From NCBI GenBank assembly GCA_008477525.1, contig SPDT01000005.1, forward strand, positions 1,984,001 to 2,048,000: DNA of 64,000 bases. Direction: 5' to 3'. A model generated the notes under the pieces. It saw only the letters and a list, made by a program, of their open reading frames with translations. It did not search any database and was not told the DNA's origin. The position numbers and the translations under genes are program-made. Origin of the DNA: Hypomyces perniciosus. Taxonomy: Eukaryota; Ascomycota; Sordariomycetes; Hypocreales; Hypocreaceae. Positions 1 to 11,301 of this stretch are shown here, one piece after another (positions within the stretch are counted from its first letter, which is position 1; each line of letters begins with the position of its first letter).

Positions 1-227
1 CAGTGTGAAACACGACAATAGCCCAATATGGCACTGTAATTGTATGGGCAACCCACGCGAACAATAGCACCGCTTTTCGCGCGCCAGATTTCTGCAGCTG
101 CTCCCAGCTGGTGCCAATCTCGACCAGCTCACCTCACTCATCAACTCACTTACACGCGACAACAACATTTTGAGACCAACTTTTGCAACGATTGCAGGAC
201 AACCGAAAAAGAAAAACATTGCCAGCG
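1..227. other. Left edge and 5' leader of the DUF3716 gene
   Basis: No complete gene lies here. The stretch probably holds the promoter and 5' leader of the gene whose first ATG in frame is at 228. The reading frame is open from 183, but only through a TTG codon, so I did not extend the coding region. An ORF at 40-258 in another frame has no recognisable content. Confidence 0.4.
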
Positions 228-1489
228 ATGCCATCCCGAGGCAGAGTCAACAAGGTGACGAAGCCTACCGCTGGGCCTGGAGCCCGACGTGGTAGTCGAC
301 GATCGTCTCTATCAGCTGCTGCCCAAGAGCAGCTTGAGCAGTTCGCCCAAAAGGCCAATTCAAACGTCCCCCACGAGGCTGGTCCTCTGGACGCGGCGAT
401 CCACGAGAATGAAGTTGACGACAACGCTTTCGAGGACTCAGTCAGTCTGAGCGCTGCCAATATGCTTGCTAACGGCGCTGCAATTACATCTGTGCACGCC
501 TCTCTCCCTCCCCTTGTCTCAACAGACGACGACTTCCAGCTCGACCACCAGATGCCCGATGGATCATCCCCGGAGGAGACCGCGCCAGAAGCTCGAACTG
601 CGGCAGATGTGGCCTTTGCAGCATACGGCGACCTAGTCAAGATCGATAGTGCGCTCTGCAAGAAAATCGCCGGAGAAGTCGCCCTGCGTGAGCCCACCCA
701 GCGCCGCCATGATCAGAAGCTCAACATTGAGCGCCGTAGTAACGTCGAAGCTTTGCTGGCTCATGTGACCGGCGAGCCTGCGCCGAGGCCGTGCAAGAAC
801 TGCCACAAGGGCCATGGCCCGTGGACGCAGTGCATTGTGTACGACGGCCAGATGTGTGGGAGCTGCACCAATTGTTGGTTCAATGCGAGTGGCTCTCGGT
901 GTACGTTTCATGGTAAGTCATATTTCTTTGCCGGCAACGCCGCACGTTGAGAAACGTGGCGGAACATGTTGGTTTCGTCTCGTCTCATGTCAAAAGGGGG
1001 AACGGAAACTAACATGACTTGTCAGAGAACAATCACCCACAGCCGCAAGCCATGTATGCAGCTCCAGTGGCCACCCCTGCACCTGGCGTGATGGCATATC
1101 AATCCGCCGCCACGGTGCCCTCCACCGCTTCCATCAATGTCGCCATCACGGCAGAGATGGACCACTGGGGCATATCTGAGCCGACCAAGCAATTGATCAC
1201 CCAGGCCATGGGTGACGTGGCGACGTTCTCCCGAAGAGATCGATTTCTCGCAAGGATCGAGGCCGCAGCTAAGGAGCTCGGCATGCGAATTGCAGAGTAT
1301 GAAGACTACCTTCGGACTCCCGAGGGCATGGCCGAACAGGCCACAGCCCTAGAACGAGAGAATGGCCAGGGCCAAGACCAAGACCAGGACCAAGACCGGG
1401 ATCAAAATCTGAGTCAAGAGCAGGACCAGACCCAAGCCACTGAAGCCTCAATGGGAGACGCACATTCACAGGATGGAGTGCTGCCCTAG
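228..1489 (+). CDS. DUF3716 domain protein with Asp-Gln repeat tail
   Basis: Two exons, 228-912 and 1026-1489 (382 aa). The intron, 913-1025, has donor GTAAGT, branch ACTAACA and acceptor TCAG, and the split codon reads Glu. The start is the first ATG in frame. Residues about 186-232 hold a Cys-rich block (CKNC, then KGHGPWTQC, then CGSCTNCW and CTFH) that matches the fungal DUF3716 family, a presumed zinc-binding-like domain of unknown function found in many ascomycetes. The N-terminal half is low-complexity and polar. After the domain, a Pro/Ala-rich stretch leads into a helical segment and then a Gln-Asp repeat, (QD)n, near residues 344-366. No signal peptide or membrane segment is visible, so a soluble nuclear or cytoplasmic protein is likely. 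The gene converges on the G-alpha gene. The role is unknown; chromatin or transcription work is only a guess from the domain style. Confidence 0.85.
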
Positions 1490-3225
1490 GTTATCAGCGT
1501 CGAGAACCTAGACTCAGACATCCCTTGCTGCTGTCTCATTCGAAGATGCAGTAGGCTTTTGACGACTGGAACAGGCCACCACCTCGAAACCGCACAGTCA
1601 TTTGGCTACAGCGCTTAACGAGCGCTCACGAAATTAACATGAAAAAAAAAGTTTAACAAAAAAAGGTTGGTGAGTGATGGACACATTCCAAGCCAACCTT
1701 GGTGACTCCCCGTGCTGACACCATGAATCTGGTTAGGTTCTTAAGCTATTGATGAGATTTGACTAGTCCTTTTGAGAAGGATGCTCAAGTCAAGTACACT
1801 TGCAGACGCTCTGCGGTATCTTTTGTGATTTTCTGTTGGATCTTGAAGCACGGCCACAGTACACATCAACGTGTAACATATCTTGGCCTATAAGACTCAA
1901 CCAACTCGGACAAGTCACAACAATCCACGACAAAAGACCTCGGCAACATAGCCGAATACAAATACCCAAAAAAAAAGCGGCAAGCTTCGGAAAAGCAGCC
2001 AGCTCCCCTTCTCTTGTATCACATCATGATTTGGAGACCACGGATCTCTTTGGTTTGGCTTGGCTTCGTTTGTCCCTTTGGTTTTCCTGGAGATATACTA
2101 CCATGAATCTCTTTTATTGGTTCGGTTTCGTTTGGTTTGGCATTTCGTCTTCTCTTCTTTTCTTCTTTATTGGTCTCTTTGCCTAGAGGCCCTTTGTTAT
2201 CTGCTCACGACCTCTATGATGGATACGATGATGATTTTGCTTTGCGAGATGATATATACCCCATGTTGTTCGCTAGGGCTACGTTTTACAGCTGAATAAA
2301 AATCTTGAATGGCGTATGATAAAAACATTGGCCTTGTCTTAGAAACCTGCAAGTATCCTCAACCCGAAATGGTCTCACGTAGGAAGCACACATAACAAAC
2401 ACAAGGCATTGAACATGGAGAATGCAAATTCACGGATACCATCTCTTGAATACAGTTTTCAATTTTGACACACCCTAACTATTTCTTCTCTACCCCACTT
2501 CATCTCACCCTGCCTCATACTTCAATCCCTCAATCCTCCCGGGACCTAATAACTGTTTTATCCCCCTGAAACCTGCCTCGTCAATCAAAACACAGATGAA
2601 TACCCTAAACACATGGAACCAAAAATAAAAGGAAAAAAAACAGAAGCCACCAATCGGGGGCGGCACGTGTTAAAGGAGAAAAAAAAGAAAAAGAGAAAAG
2701 AAAAGGGATAGAAAGAAGAAGCAAAAAGCGAGAACCAAGTAAAGTCATAGAGAAAAAAAGGTTTCATAATTAAACAAAGTAAATGGCCGCCGCCCGTTCG
2801 CACCATCGCGTCAAGATGCAAGAGTTTCACTTCTTTCCCAAGAGCTGCCACTGTTTCTCCTTTGCGGCCCAATCTTTCACGCCATGGCCATTCTCTTCTT
2901 CAAAAAAGCAGTGAAAAAAATCATTTTATGATAGTACACAGCATCTCCAGACAGTCCTGCAGAGTCCTCACACACAAAGTATACCGAATGTCCGCCATGT
3001 GCCTCGGCTGAATTAAAATAAAAAGCACCATATTCCGGGACAGCGGCAGAACGCGAAGAAGGTGCAAAGGTTAATTCGCACAAGCTCCCTGAGCAAACTC
3101 CGGTTCGCTGGTACGAGGAGTACAATGGAAAATCATGAGCCATATCTCCGTGGCCCAGGTGGTGGTCGTAATCGAGTTTGAGGGTATTCGTGCGTCTTAA
3201 AACAAAATAAAAAAGAAGAAATCGT
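1490..3225. other. Intergenic region between convergent genes
   Basis: This holds the 3' flanks of the DUF3716 gene (+) and the G-alpha gene (-). It is AT-rich with A- and T-runs (about 1639-1665, 2680-2760) and AATAAA-like signals, for example near 2294. The short ORFs at 1800-2186 and 2060-2299 (+) and at 2585-2872 and 2877-3143 (-) have low-complexity or random-looking products, and I do not support them as genes. Confidence 0.6.
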
Positions 3226-4471
3226 CTAGATCAGGCCACACAAACGGAGGTTCTCCTGGATGATGATGTCTGGTACCGAGTTAGCATTTTGTACAGCGTT
3301 CCCTATTAAGAGTTTGACATACCATTGACTGCCGCCATGACGAAGCGGATCTGGGTGGTATCAGTGGCACACGTGAAGTGTGTATATATTTGCTTGGTCT
3401 CATGCTGATTCAAGCTGACGAATCGGTTCAGGATGTAGTCGCAAGCCGCCGCATAGTCATCGCCTCCTTCATAGTCTGGGAAGTAGTTCTTCATGGGGCT
3501 GACGGGCAACTTCTCCTTGAAGCGATCAATCTTGTTGAGGAAAAGGATAATAGAAGTCCGGACGAACCATCTGGAGTTGCAGATGGAGTCGAATAGTGTC
3601 AGTGCTTCCTGCATTCGGTTGACAGTCTCATCCTCGAATAGCAGCTGGTCATATTCGGAAATGGCGACCAGGAACAGAATGGTTGTGACGTTCTCGAAGC
3701 AGTGAATCCACTTCTTTCGTTCTGATCTTTGACCACCGACATCGAACATTCGGTAGGTGAGATCACCGATGATGAAAGTCGTCTCGGTGATACCGGTTGT
3801 CTTGACACGAGATCGAAGTACATCCTGGTCATTGGGCATGTAGTCGGGCGCAGCGATTCGTGCGATATTATCGAAGTAACTGGAGATGGTCAGCAAGGGA
3901 ACCAATTTTTCACGCAGAGCAGGGGAAACTAACTATCTCGCTGAGTCGTTCAGCTGATATTCACGAGATCGCTTAAAGCACTCCTGCACACCACGGTCCT
4001 TCCACAGAGACTCGATAGCGCTGCCAACTTCCGGAGGCAGAACATCGCCTTCGATCTGGGCGGGCTGGATGAAGATGGTCTGAACGTGGTACTCCATCCG
4101 CTGGTCCTCGAGTGGCAGCTCAAGTGACTCCATAGCTTCGAGGATGACACGCATGGACTGAACCGTGTTGCTGAAGATGATCTCCTTGAAAGATTCGCGT
4201 TCATCACGAGAGTAGCCACCCTCGTGGATAAGCTTCATCTGCTTGAGAATGGTGGACTTTCCGGATTCACCAGCACCTAGATAGCGCGTTAGGTATTGCA
4301 TTCGAGACTGGAGCAGGACACTGCGAGGTCGGATCGACAGGTCCTCGACATACCCAATAGCAGCATCTTAATCTCGTTACGCTGCATCATCTTGTCCCGC
4401 TTGAGCTGGTTCTCAATCTCCTCGTTCCGGGCCTTGCCCTCCTTGTCCTCCGTGCTCATTCCACAACCCAT
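3226..4471 (-). CDS. gna-1: Heterotrimeric G protein alpha subunit, group I
   Basis: Four exons on the minus strand: 4471-4354, 4276-3934, 3879-3323 and 3269-3226. They join to exactly 353 aa, the standard length of fungal group I G-alpha (GNA-1, FadA, CPG-1, TGA1). The N-terminus MGCGMS carries the myristoylation Gly2 and palmitoylation Cys3. Seen in order: the P-loop GAGESGKS at about 40-47, the switch I Arg in RVKTTG (about 178), switch II DVGGQ (about 200-204), NKID (about 269-272), TCAT, and the C-terminal CGLI with the pertussis-toxin-type Cys. Introns are 53, 54 and 77 bp with canonical ends. In this family the protein couples plasma-membrane receptors to cAMP and MAPK signalling, and so controls growth, conidiation and virulence or secondary metabolism. 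The sequence looks fully functional. The orthologue symbol follows Neurospora; fadA is the Aspergillus name. Confidence 0.97.
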
Positions 4472-5374
4472 CTTGACGATGTCTGGGCTTTCGCCGCGAC
4501 GCTGTTAAAATACTAGATATGTGGCTCGGGATAAGGGTGGATGGATGATTTCGCGTCGGCAATCGTCCAAGTCGCAGACGAACAAAACTGCGTGACAAGA
4601 AAAGCACTGGTCAGTCAGGGGTTCGCAGGAAAAGAGCTTTTTCGCCAGTGGCACGAGTGAAGAATCGCGCCCGAGCCTGCAGTTGGAGTTGATTGAAGAT
4701 TTTGAATTCGAGGAAGAGAAGAGCGTTTTCTGTTGCGGCTGGCAGGTGGCGGATGATTCGGGAGATGAGAGGCGTTTGTTTGGGGCCACCAGTCCAGATG
4801 GCTGGACGTGAAGCTTCCTCCCAGGGAGGCAAACAGCGAGCGAGAAAGGGGACCAAAAACTCACAGGAACTGTGTCTGCTGGTGACGACGGAACGCCAAT
4901 GGTTGGCAATCGAAGGAGGAGGACGGACAAAACCAAATCCCAATTAGAGAAGGGAAAGGAAGGGAAGTACGAGGAAAGGCAGTTTGGAAATGACGGGAAT
5001 GGAGATTTGGGGGGTCGGCAAGAGGAGCAGGCAGAGCGGCAAGGGGGAACCCAAGAGGTGCTTTGGGGTGGTGCTTTGGGGTGCTTGCTGTAGTGCTGTG
5101 GGCTCGGAGGAAAGGTACCGCGTACCGTATGTGACGGGGAGTTGGGACTGTGGAGGCGCTCAAGCAACTTCGCGCGGGACCTGCGCTGGTGCCAGACCGT
5201 CACGGTATGGGCTGAAAAACAAAGTCCGGTCGAACCCGCGGGTACACAGTGCAATCTAAAGAGGATCGGACATCGAAGCTGAGACATTTCGCACTATGTG
5301 GTCCTAAGCCCGACCAGGATGGAGTGCATTGATTGCTTACCCCAGCACCCACAGACCAGCCAGCACCTGTATGG

Positions 5375-5392
5375 GTACGGAGTACGGAGTAC
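5375..5392. repeat. Tandem copy of the GTACGGAGTAC dispersed motif
   Basis: Two overlapping units of the near-palindrome GTACGGAGTAC share their central GTAC. This belongs to the dispersed motif family described in the findings. Confidence 0.7.
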
Positions 5393-6140
5393 TTGTACAT
5401 ACTATACAGACAGCCATTGGCAATTGGATCGACTGCACGGAAGGGTTCGATCGCTGATCCAACACGCAATAAAAAGAAAACAGCACGGCTGCGCAACGTG
5501 CACAACAGGGGCAATCCTCCTCCTTGGTTGCTTTTCTGGCTCTCAACCCTCGATCTTTTCATGGGAGTCTGTACTCGTACGTACATACTAGCAACGGTAT
5601 GGTGTCGTACCTAGTTGTAATTAACATCCGTCTTGCTCCAAGCCTCTGCTGACCAATGAGATGGCCGTGCAGCTTCAAGGATGGCTAATTTGGTACAGAT
5701 GGGGTTGCAATCACTACTGCTAGCCACTGAAAACGCACCAAGCTGGGAGAGTTTGAAGGCTGGCCCCTCCGTGGTGGAGCAAGGTCCCATTGTAGTAGTA
5801 TTAGACTCAGGGCCCATCGTCCTATGTTGTCCTGCCCAGACCAGACAGTTTGGCATCCGTTTCTATGCTTCAGGGTCAGACACATGTTGTTGCCCGATCG
5901 TGTACGTATGATCGCCATCAGGCTCCGGAAAAGGGTAGGTGCCGTCATTCAATGCAATACCCCGTATCATGATACTATTGGTAGCGCGGAAGCCCATAAA
6001 ACACGGGGCGGGCGTTGCGCTGACAAACACGGGTGTGTCTTGACAGCAACCTGCACTGTTTGCCCGCCCACCCTCGGCCATTGTGCATTGATGGCGTCTG
6101 CAAAGTAAATCACCCTGCACGCGGATGCGCTACAACACGT

Positions 6141-6188
6141 ACATACATGCATACATACATACATACATGCATGCATGCATGCATGCAT
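6141..6188. repeat. ACAT/GCAT tetranucleotide microsatellite
   Basis: A compound array of ACAT units changes into GCAT units. The GCAT part is self-complementary (ATGCAT). It lies in gene-free DNA. Confidence 0.9.
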
Positions 6189-9100
6189 ATAATATAGGCA
6201 CATACAAACTATGGAGTAGTCCTAGCTGCTAATATTAACTTACCTCCCCGAGCTGGTGAGAGGCTGCAATAGTTTTTTTTTTCTCTCCTAGGCTGACACG
6301 CCTCGGTCATTCCAAAACACCAATGGCATGTGTTGGCGATGTCGATACGAGTCCATATTTTAATACGCCCCGGGCCTATTTAGGTATCTATTCGCCGTAG
6401 TTTTGCGGACGGCACAGACAATGCCGCTGGTCTTTTGCTGAGCGAAGCCGAATCACGACCACTAGCAGCGCTGGCTTCTCGCACGGCCCACTGTGTATCT
6501 TACCTCCCTGTGGTGGCTTGCACCTATGCCGGTGATTTAGTGGAGCACTACTCCGTGCTCAGGCACGATCTTGTCACTGCTCCGTCCTCCGTCCTATTAG
6601 TAATACCTGCTAGTCGGTAGTAGTGAGAAAAATATATAGCTTTCATCTACTTCGTAATACTCCTTGAATTTGAAGATTAAAACGGCGCGTGTCTGACTTG
6701 GATGCACGCGACGTGGAGAAATCTGCGGCCTTCAACAACTCTTCATTGCAATGAAGTGAGTGTATTATAGACTTTGCTATATTGCACCCGAAAAAAAAAA
6801 GGGACATAACCAACCAGTCCGGCAATCATTCGATCTCGTCACCCTGATCCTCCATACACCGATCACCGAGCGAGCGCAGCCTTGTTCCCCCATCCCCTGG
6901 CCAGGGGGGACCCATTAAACAACATGGGGGTTTGATGGGCCCATGAGAATGGTTCAGGTGATGAAGCCAGAGAAAAGCTCTAGAACGATACATACGAGTA
7001 GAGTAGTAAACGTTTCTTTTGATCTACCATGAAAATTTGCTCATCATGACTTTCGTTTTCATTTTCTTGTCCACCGGTATTAATACACTGGTGCGTGGCT
7101 TTGCAGATGTTTGCTCATGGACTTGGCGCATTCCTTGACAAAGTTTGCTGTCCTACGGAGTACACATCTCAAAAAAGCCCGGCAGTTTTTCTTGTAGCAT
7201 TAATCCCCACGTCTCATATGATGTCTCGATCGACGGCACAGGCAGGTAGATTTGCGATGGTTTCAGGACAGACCGGATCAACCATCAAGGCTACTGCCGG
7301 TAATGCAAGATCTACGTGGACGAGAAATCCTGCAAGTAGTACATACTATCTCATTCTTCGCGTAGCTGTTGTCGTAGTATATCGTCAACCTCCATGACAT
7401 ACAATGCATCACATTTTCTCCAGACATGCACAGAAAGTCCCGAGCCTTATGGGAAATTTTCCGTCAGGGGCAGTACGAATTTGTGGGAACACAACACCAG
7501 GAGCTTGTCAGTGTTGGATTCTGATCGGCCGCACGGTGTGTCTTCCCTGTCTTGCTGAGAAGAAAGAGCTTCATTTTCTTATTTTATTCTGTTTCCTTTC
7601 TTCTTCAGTTGATGGGGCAAGCTTCTGGAATATCGCCATGGAAGTCAGATCGTATTTGAGGCTTGCAGGGAGAAAGGGTCATTCATCTCGGCTGAATTTT
7701 GATCCCCATAATGATTTCCCCTTGCCTGCACGTTGCATCATACAGGGAAGGGATTCGGGATATTCTAATGCACCCATCAGTCGATCTACTTCGTACTCGT
7801 CCTACCTTGTCTTTTCTGCTGGCTGATATGGCCATCATGATGTGATGTACAAATATGCAGCCTCCATCACCCAATAAACAGCCCATCTTCGAGCTGTTAC
7901 TGTGGCATACACAATGCCGCCGCCATTTCTCGTCAATGGCGCTCGTCTGTCTCGTCTGTCTCGCCTTACACGCCAAATAGGCCTTTAGCCTCTCCAACAC
8001 CGTGTGTAACTGTGGCACCGAAAATTTTCGCTCATTCAGCTGCAATTGAAGGCCATTCTCGTAAAATACTAATCATGTAATACTACTACGACGAAGTACA
8101 CGGAGGGCAAATAAAGGTAATTTCACACCCTGCGCCGCCAAGACTTCCTAAACTCCGTTCATTGCCGGCCAGAAACAGGGATGATCACATGGCTTCATTG
8201 TCCGTCTCCGTCCTGACAATTTCTTTGTTTGTTCTTATTGTTTGTGAGCGCAGCTGAGCGTCTAATATTTCCAATGGTATTTTTCCGCTGATAAGAACGA
8301 TGACTATGGAGGCGTCGCGCCTTCGGAAGAGCAAATTACTTATGTAGAACGAAGACATTCCACCCCGTAGTTTGGGGGAAAAAAAAGGAGGTGGAGAGAC
8401 ACGCGGTGAATTCCTGATCTTGAAGATGACTCTTCAACCTGTCTAAACTACTACGAGTATGAGGATTCGAATCAGTGTTGCTTTTGTTTGCTTTCCAGAA
8501 TCAAGTGTCGTGACATCAACAACTTGACTGCTTATTAGGTAGTCTAATATACGTATTAGGTGACACGGGCTGACTGAGGTCGAGCAGCTGAAGCAGAGAC
8601 CCCGAGTCATGTCAACACCCACAATTATGGCCTTCATGCACAACCGGTTCAGCGCAGCCCTTTTGGTTGGCCACTATTATGAGGACATCCATGAATGCTA
8701 TCAGATCTTGCCCGCAGATGATTTCTCCCACCACGAGAGAAGATACGGCTGCCAAGAATTCTGCAATAGTGCTCCTAGTTTAAGCCCAACTGTCACTGTC
8801 AAACACCATTGCATCTGATGGCTGCAAGAGAGGCATACTAGTAATAGCACACTCATAAATGACTATTAGCTGGCATTTCTTATAACACGTGTAGTATATT
8901 ATATGTACACACAAACAGAAGCAGAAAAAAGACAGTCCCGACTTGGTGTGATGGCCTTTGCAGGAAACATTATTTCTGATCTGCAGTGTTCCCACTGGAG
9001 ATGGTTGGCTCGGGTGCTTTAGCCGGCTGCCCTTGCTAGCTGCCCGATGTGCTGGCCGAAGCGAAGCGAACAAGCGGGCAAGCGAGGGACAGACACCCTG

Positions 9101-9252
9101 CCTGACCTCCTCCAAATCGACATTCACACCGGTCCCGAAACTCTTCGTTCCACGGCTGCGTTCCGCCAACAGCCTTAATCCTGTCACGTTTTGCATACTG
9201 TCGCTTCTGTGTGCCTGATTGAAGGTGTCTGCGCCAATAATATCCATTCAAT

Positions 9253-10132
9253 ATGTCTATTCCCATGTCCAGCCTGGGCAGTAGAGGTGAGTGCTCTGCA
9301 GCCACATCCCTTTGGCCCCCGCCCTTTCGCATTTGTTGAGATTGTGATGGACCAATTGACTGACCAAGAGGGCAGCCCTGCATTCTGGTGACAATGACGA
9401 GGTAGAGCGCGAGTACGATCGCTTGCGCGACCAAGCCCGCGCCGAAGCCCAGAAGCGCAACGAGTGCTACGATCACGTATGTTAACGCTGCAGCCCAACC
9501 ACATAAACATGGCGACTTACACATCTTAGTCCCGCCGCGCGTTTGAAGATGGCGACGGCGCCAGGGCGAAGGAGCTCTCCAATGAGGGCAAGGCGCACGA
9601 CGCCAAGATGCGCGAGTACAATCGCCAGGCCTCGGACTACATCTTCCGCGAGAACAACGCCCCTGGGCGCGTCGAGCCCGATTCCATCGATCTGCACGGT
9701 CAGTTCGTCGAGGAAGCCGAGCGCATCCTAGAGCAGCGAATTAGGGCAGACCAAGCGCGTGGCCAGACGCATCTGCATGCCATTGTGGGCAAGGGCAACC
9801 ACTCTGCGAATCATGTTCAGAAGATTAAGCCCAAGGTCGAGGAGCTATGCCGCGAGTTGGGACTGCAGTGCCGGACGGAGGAGAATGCCGGCAGGATATA
9901 TATCAATCTCCAAGGCGGAGAGGCTATTCCGCCTCAACAGGGAGAACACAGCGGTGGATATGGTGGGCACCAGCAGCAACAGCAACAGCAACAGCAACAC
10001 CACCAGGGCCAACAGCAACATCACGGCCAGCAGCAACAACACCAACAGCAGGACCAGGTTGGGGAGCTTGTGGAAAGCCTGCTTCCGACCATTCTGCGCA
10101 AGTTGGAAAAAGTTTGCTGTGTGGTCATGTAA
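9253..10132 (+). CDS. DUF1771 + Smr domain protein with CaaX-like C-terminus
   Basis: Three exons, 9253-9286, 9376-9476 and 9530-10132 (245 aa). Introns are 89 bp (GTGAGT...GGCAG, branch CTGAC) and 53 bp (GTATGT...TTAG). The first exon is the only nearby ATG whose phase fits the acceptor at 9375, since the frame has a stop at 9357. Residues about 22-88 form the DUF1771 helical region (YDRLRDQARAEAQKR onward). Residues about 97-172 form an Smr (MutS2 C-terminal) domain with the DLHG motif at 99-102 and the GKGNHS loop at 132-137. Both are typical of the yeast YPL199C-like family, and Smr domains act as RNA/DNA nucleases or nucleic-acid binders. A Gln/His-rich linker (about 185-220) follows. 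The protein ends KVCCVVM, a perfect CaaX box with an extra Cys, which suggests farnesylation and palmitoylation. The membrane idea is inference. Confidence 0.9.
9969..10049 (+). repeat. CAG/CAA-rich tract coding for Gln/His
   Basis: This imperfect CAGCAA and CAC repeat inside the Smr gene codes for a poly-Gln tract broken by His and Gly. It is likely to vary in length between strains. Confidence 0.85.
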
Positions 10133-10515
10133 AGGCGGATGGGAACAACTGCTACTTCTCTTCAGGCATGCCGAAGGTACTTGGATTTTTGTTGGAAATA
10201 CGTGGGCTTACCTTGGAATTATTATACCTTTCACTGTTTAGATATCCATGAGTTCGGGCGACCAAAGAGTTGGTTAGAGGAACTTTTACAGATAGGTTCT
10301 AGATGCGATGATTTATTTGACAGCTAACGAAGGGAAGACGTAAATAATGCCAAAAAAAACTATTCTACCAAAAAGAAGCCTATAGTTCTAATGCTGTATG
10401 TGATTCTCACCGATTGTCTAGTAAATCCATTCCAGATCCATGACTAAATCTATCCTTGAAAACGACTCCTCGCCCAACTCTAAATAGGTAGTTATTGTAC
10501 AAGCACACCACGATC
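10133..10515. other. Intergenic, convergent 3' ends
   Basis: These are short 3' flanks of the Smr gene (+) and the membrane protein gene (-). AT-rich stretches and an A-run lie near 10352. No gene is visible. Confidence 0.6.
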
Positions 10516-11301
10516 CTACTTACGCATACCCTGCATCTCCTCATCCTCTTGGGGAACTGACATTGGAGGTGACTTGTCCAAGGTGAAGCCCATGACCTCA
10601 GTGATGACGGTGACAACCATCTCCATGATAGAAGAGAGACCAAGGTACAACCAAGGAGTTGAGGTGAGTCCGGCAAAGAGAAGCAGGCAGCTGTAAATGA
10701 GGCGGACAATGATAAATGGCATGCTAAGAATGACCGCAATGATGATGCGGTGCTCGCCCTGGGCGACGTAGCCCTGGTTCGTAGCGGCGATGAAGATCTC
10801 TAGAATCACGAGAGCTACGACGGCACAGAAGATACCCACAGCAGCGTGGCTGGCGGTGGAATAGGTAGCTTTAGGCCCGCCATCGACAATCGTGAACGTA
10901 GACTGGGTACCCCCGACGATGAGGAGGATAATAGCCAGGAGTAGCAGAAGCTCGATGAGGCGCTGGTGCTTGTTCTGGACAAAGACGTGGCCTTGGCGGT
11001 TGATGGAGTCGAAGATACGGCTCAGCAGGCCGAGAACGAGGAGGAGCAGGGGAGCAAGACCAATGCCGTTGATGGTCAACCAGCCAATGTAGAGATTGAC
11101 GTTTGAAGGGCTTGAGATGGTGGCCAGGCGAAGACAGGCGCCAACGACGCGGGCGAGGGCAAGAACGATGAGGCCTCGCCAGCCGGCGTTTTTGGTGAAG
11201 CCATGTCTGATGCAGAGAGTAATGCCGCCGCCGAGAGCAAAGAGGTAGAAGATAAGCTCGGCAATGGCGATGCCGTCATATGCGTCAAGGGGCCGACTCA
11301 T
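10516..11301 (-). CDS. Seven-helix-like fungal integral membrane protein
   Basis: A single exon of 261 aa that starts at an ATG. The hydropathy read by eye gives about seven membrane segments. They begin at residues 11-30 (IAIAELIFYLFALGGG), then about 40-60, 70-95, 112-132, 145-170, 183-210 and 215-240. The cytoplasmic-looking tail is acidic and Met-rich (EDEEMQGM). The layout and the N-terminal DGIAIAELIFY block resemble the uncharacterised fungal membrane family DUF7702; I give that name from memory with moderate trust. No transporter or GPCR motif is evident. It converges on the Smr gene and is divergent from KTI12, 1.2 kb away. The function is unknown. Confidence 0.85.
   Translation of the reverse strand: MSRPLDAYDGIAIAELIFYLFALGGGITLCIRHGFTKNAGWRGLIVLALARVVGACLRLATISSPSNVNLYIGWLTINGIGLAPLLLLVLGLLSRIFDSINRQGHVFVQNKHQRLIELLLLLAIILLIVGGTQSTFTIVDGGPKATYSTASHAAVGIFCAVVALVILEIFIAATNQGYVAQGEHRIIIAVILSMPFIIVRLIYSCLLLFAGLTSTPWLYLGLSSIMEMVVTVITEVMGFTLDKSPPMSVPQEDEEMQGMRK

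Larger units (their letters stand above)
4472..9252. other. 4.8-kb gene-free region upstream of G-alpha and the Smr gene
   Basis: This lies between two divergent genes. The part next to 4472 (to about 5290) should hold the G-alpha 5' leader and promoter. A 260-codon minus ORF at 4505-5287 has Ser/Pro-rich, random-looking content and sits where the leader should be. Further right I see only short ORFs without recognisable content, an ACAT/GCAT microsatellite near 6141, and copies of the dispersed motif (5375-5392, and a partial copy at about 7155). No tRNA or transposon is recognisable. Confidence 0.6.

Noticed and set aside
5225..5250. GGGTTCGACC-like sequence on the minus strand, another tRNA T-arm lookalike
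   Set aside because: The flanking stem does not pair and no cloverleaf can be built.
4505..5287. 260-codon minus-strand open frame just upstream of the G-alpha ATG
   Set aside because: Ser/Pro/Leu-rich random-looking product in the expected leader and promoter; no domain and no sensible splice to the G-alpha exon 1.
6141..6188. ACAT/GCAT array considered as a CRISPR-like or minisatellite array
   Set aside because: The units are 4 bp with no spacers; it is a simple microsatellite in a eukaryote.
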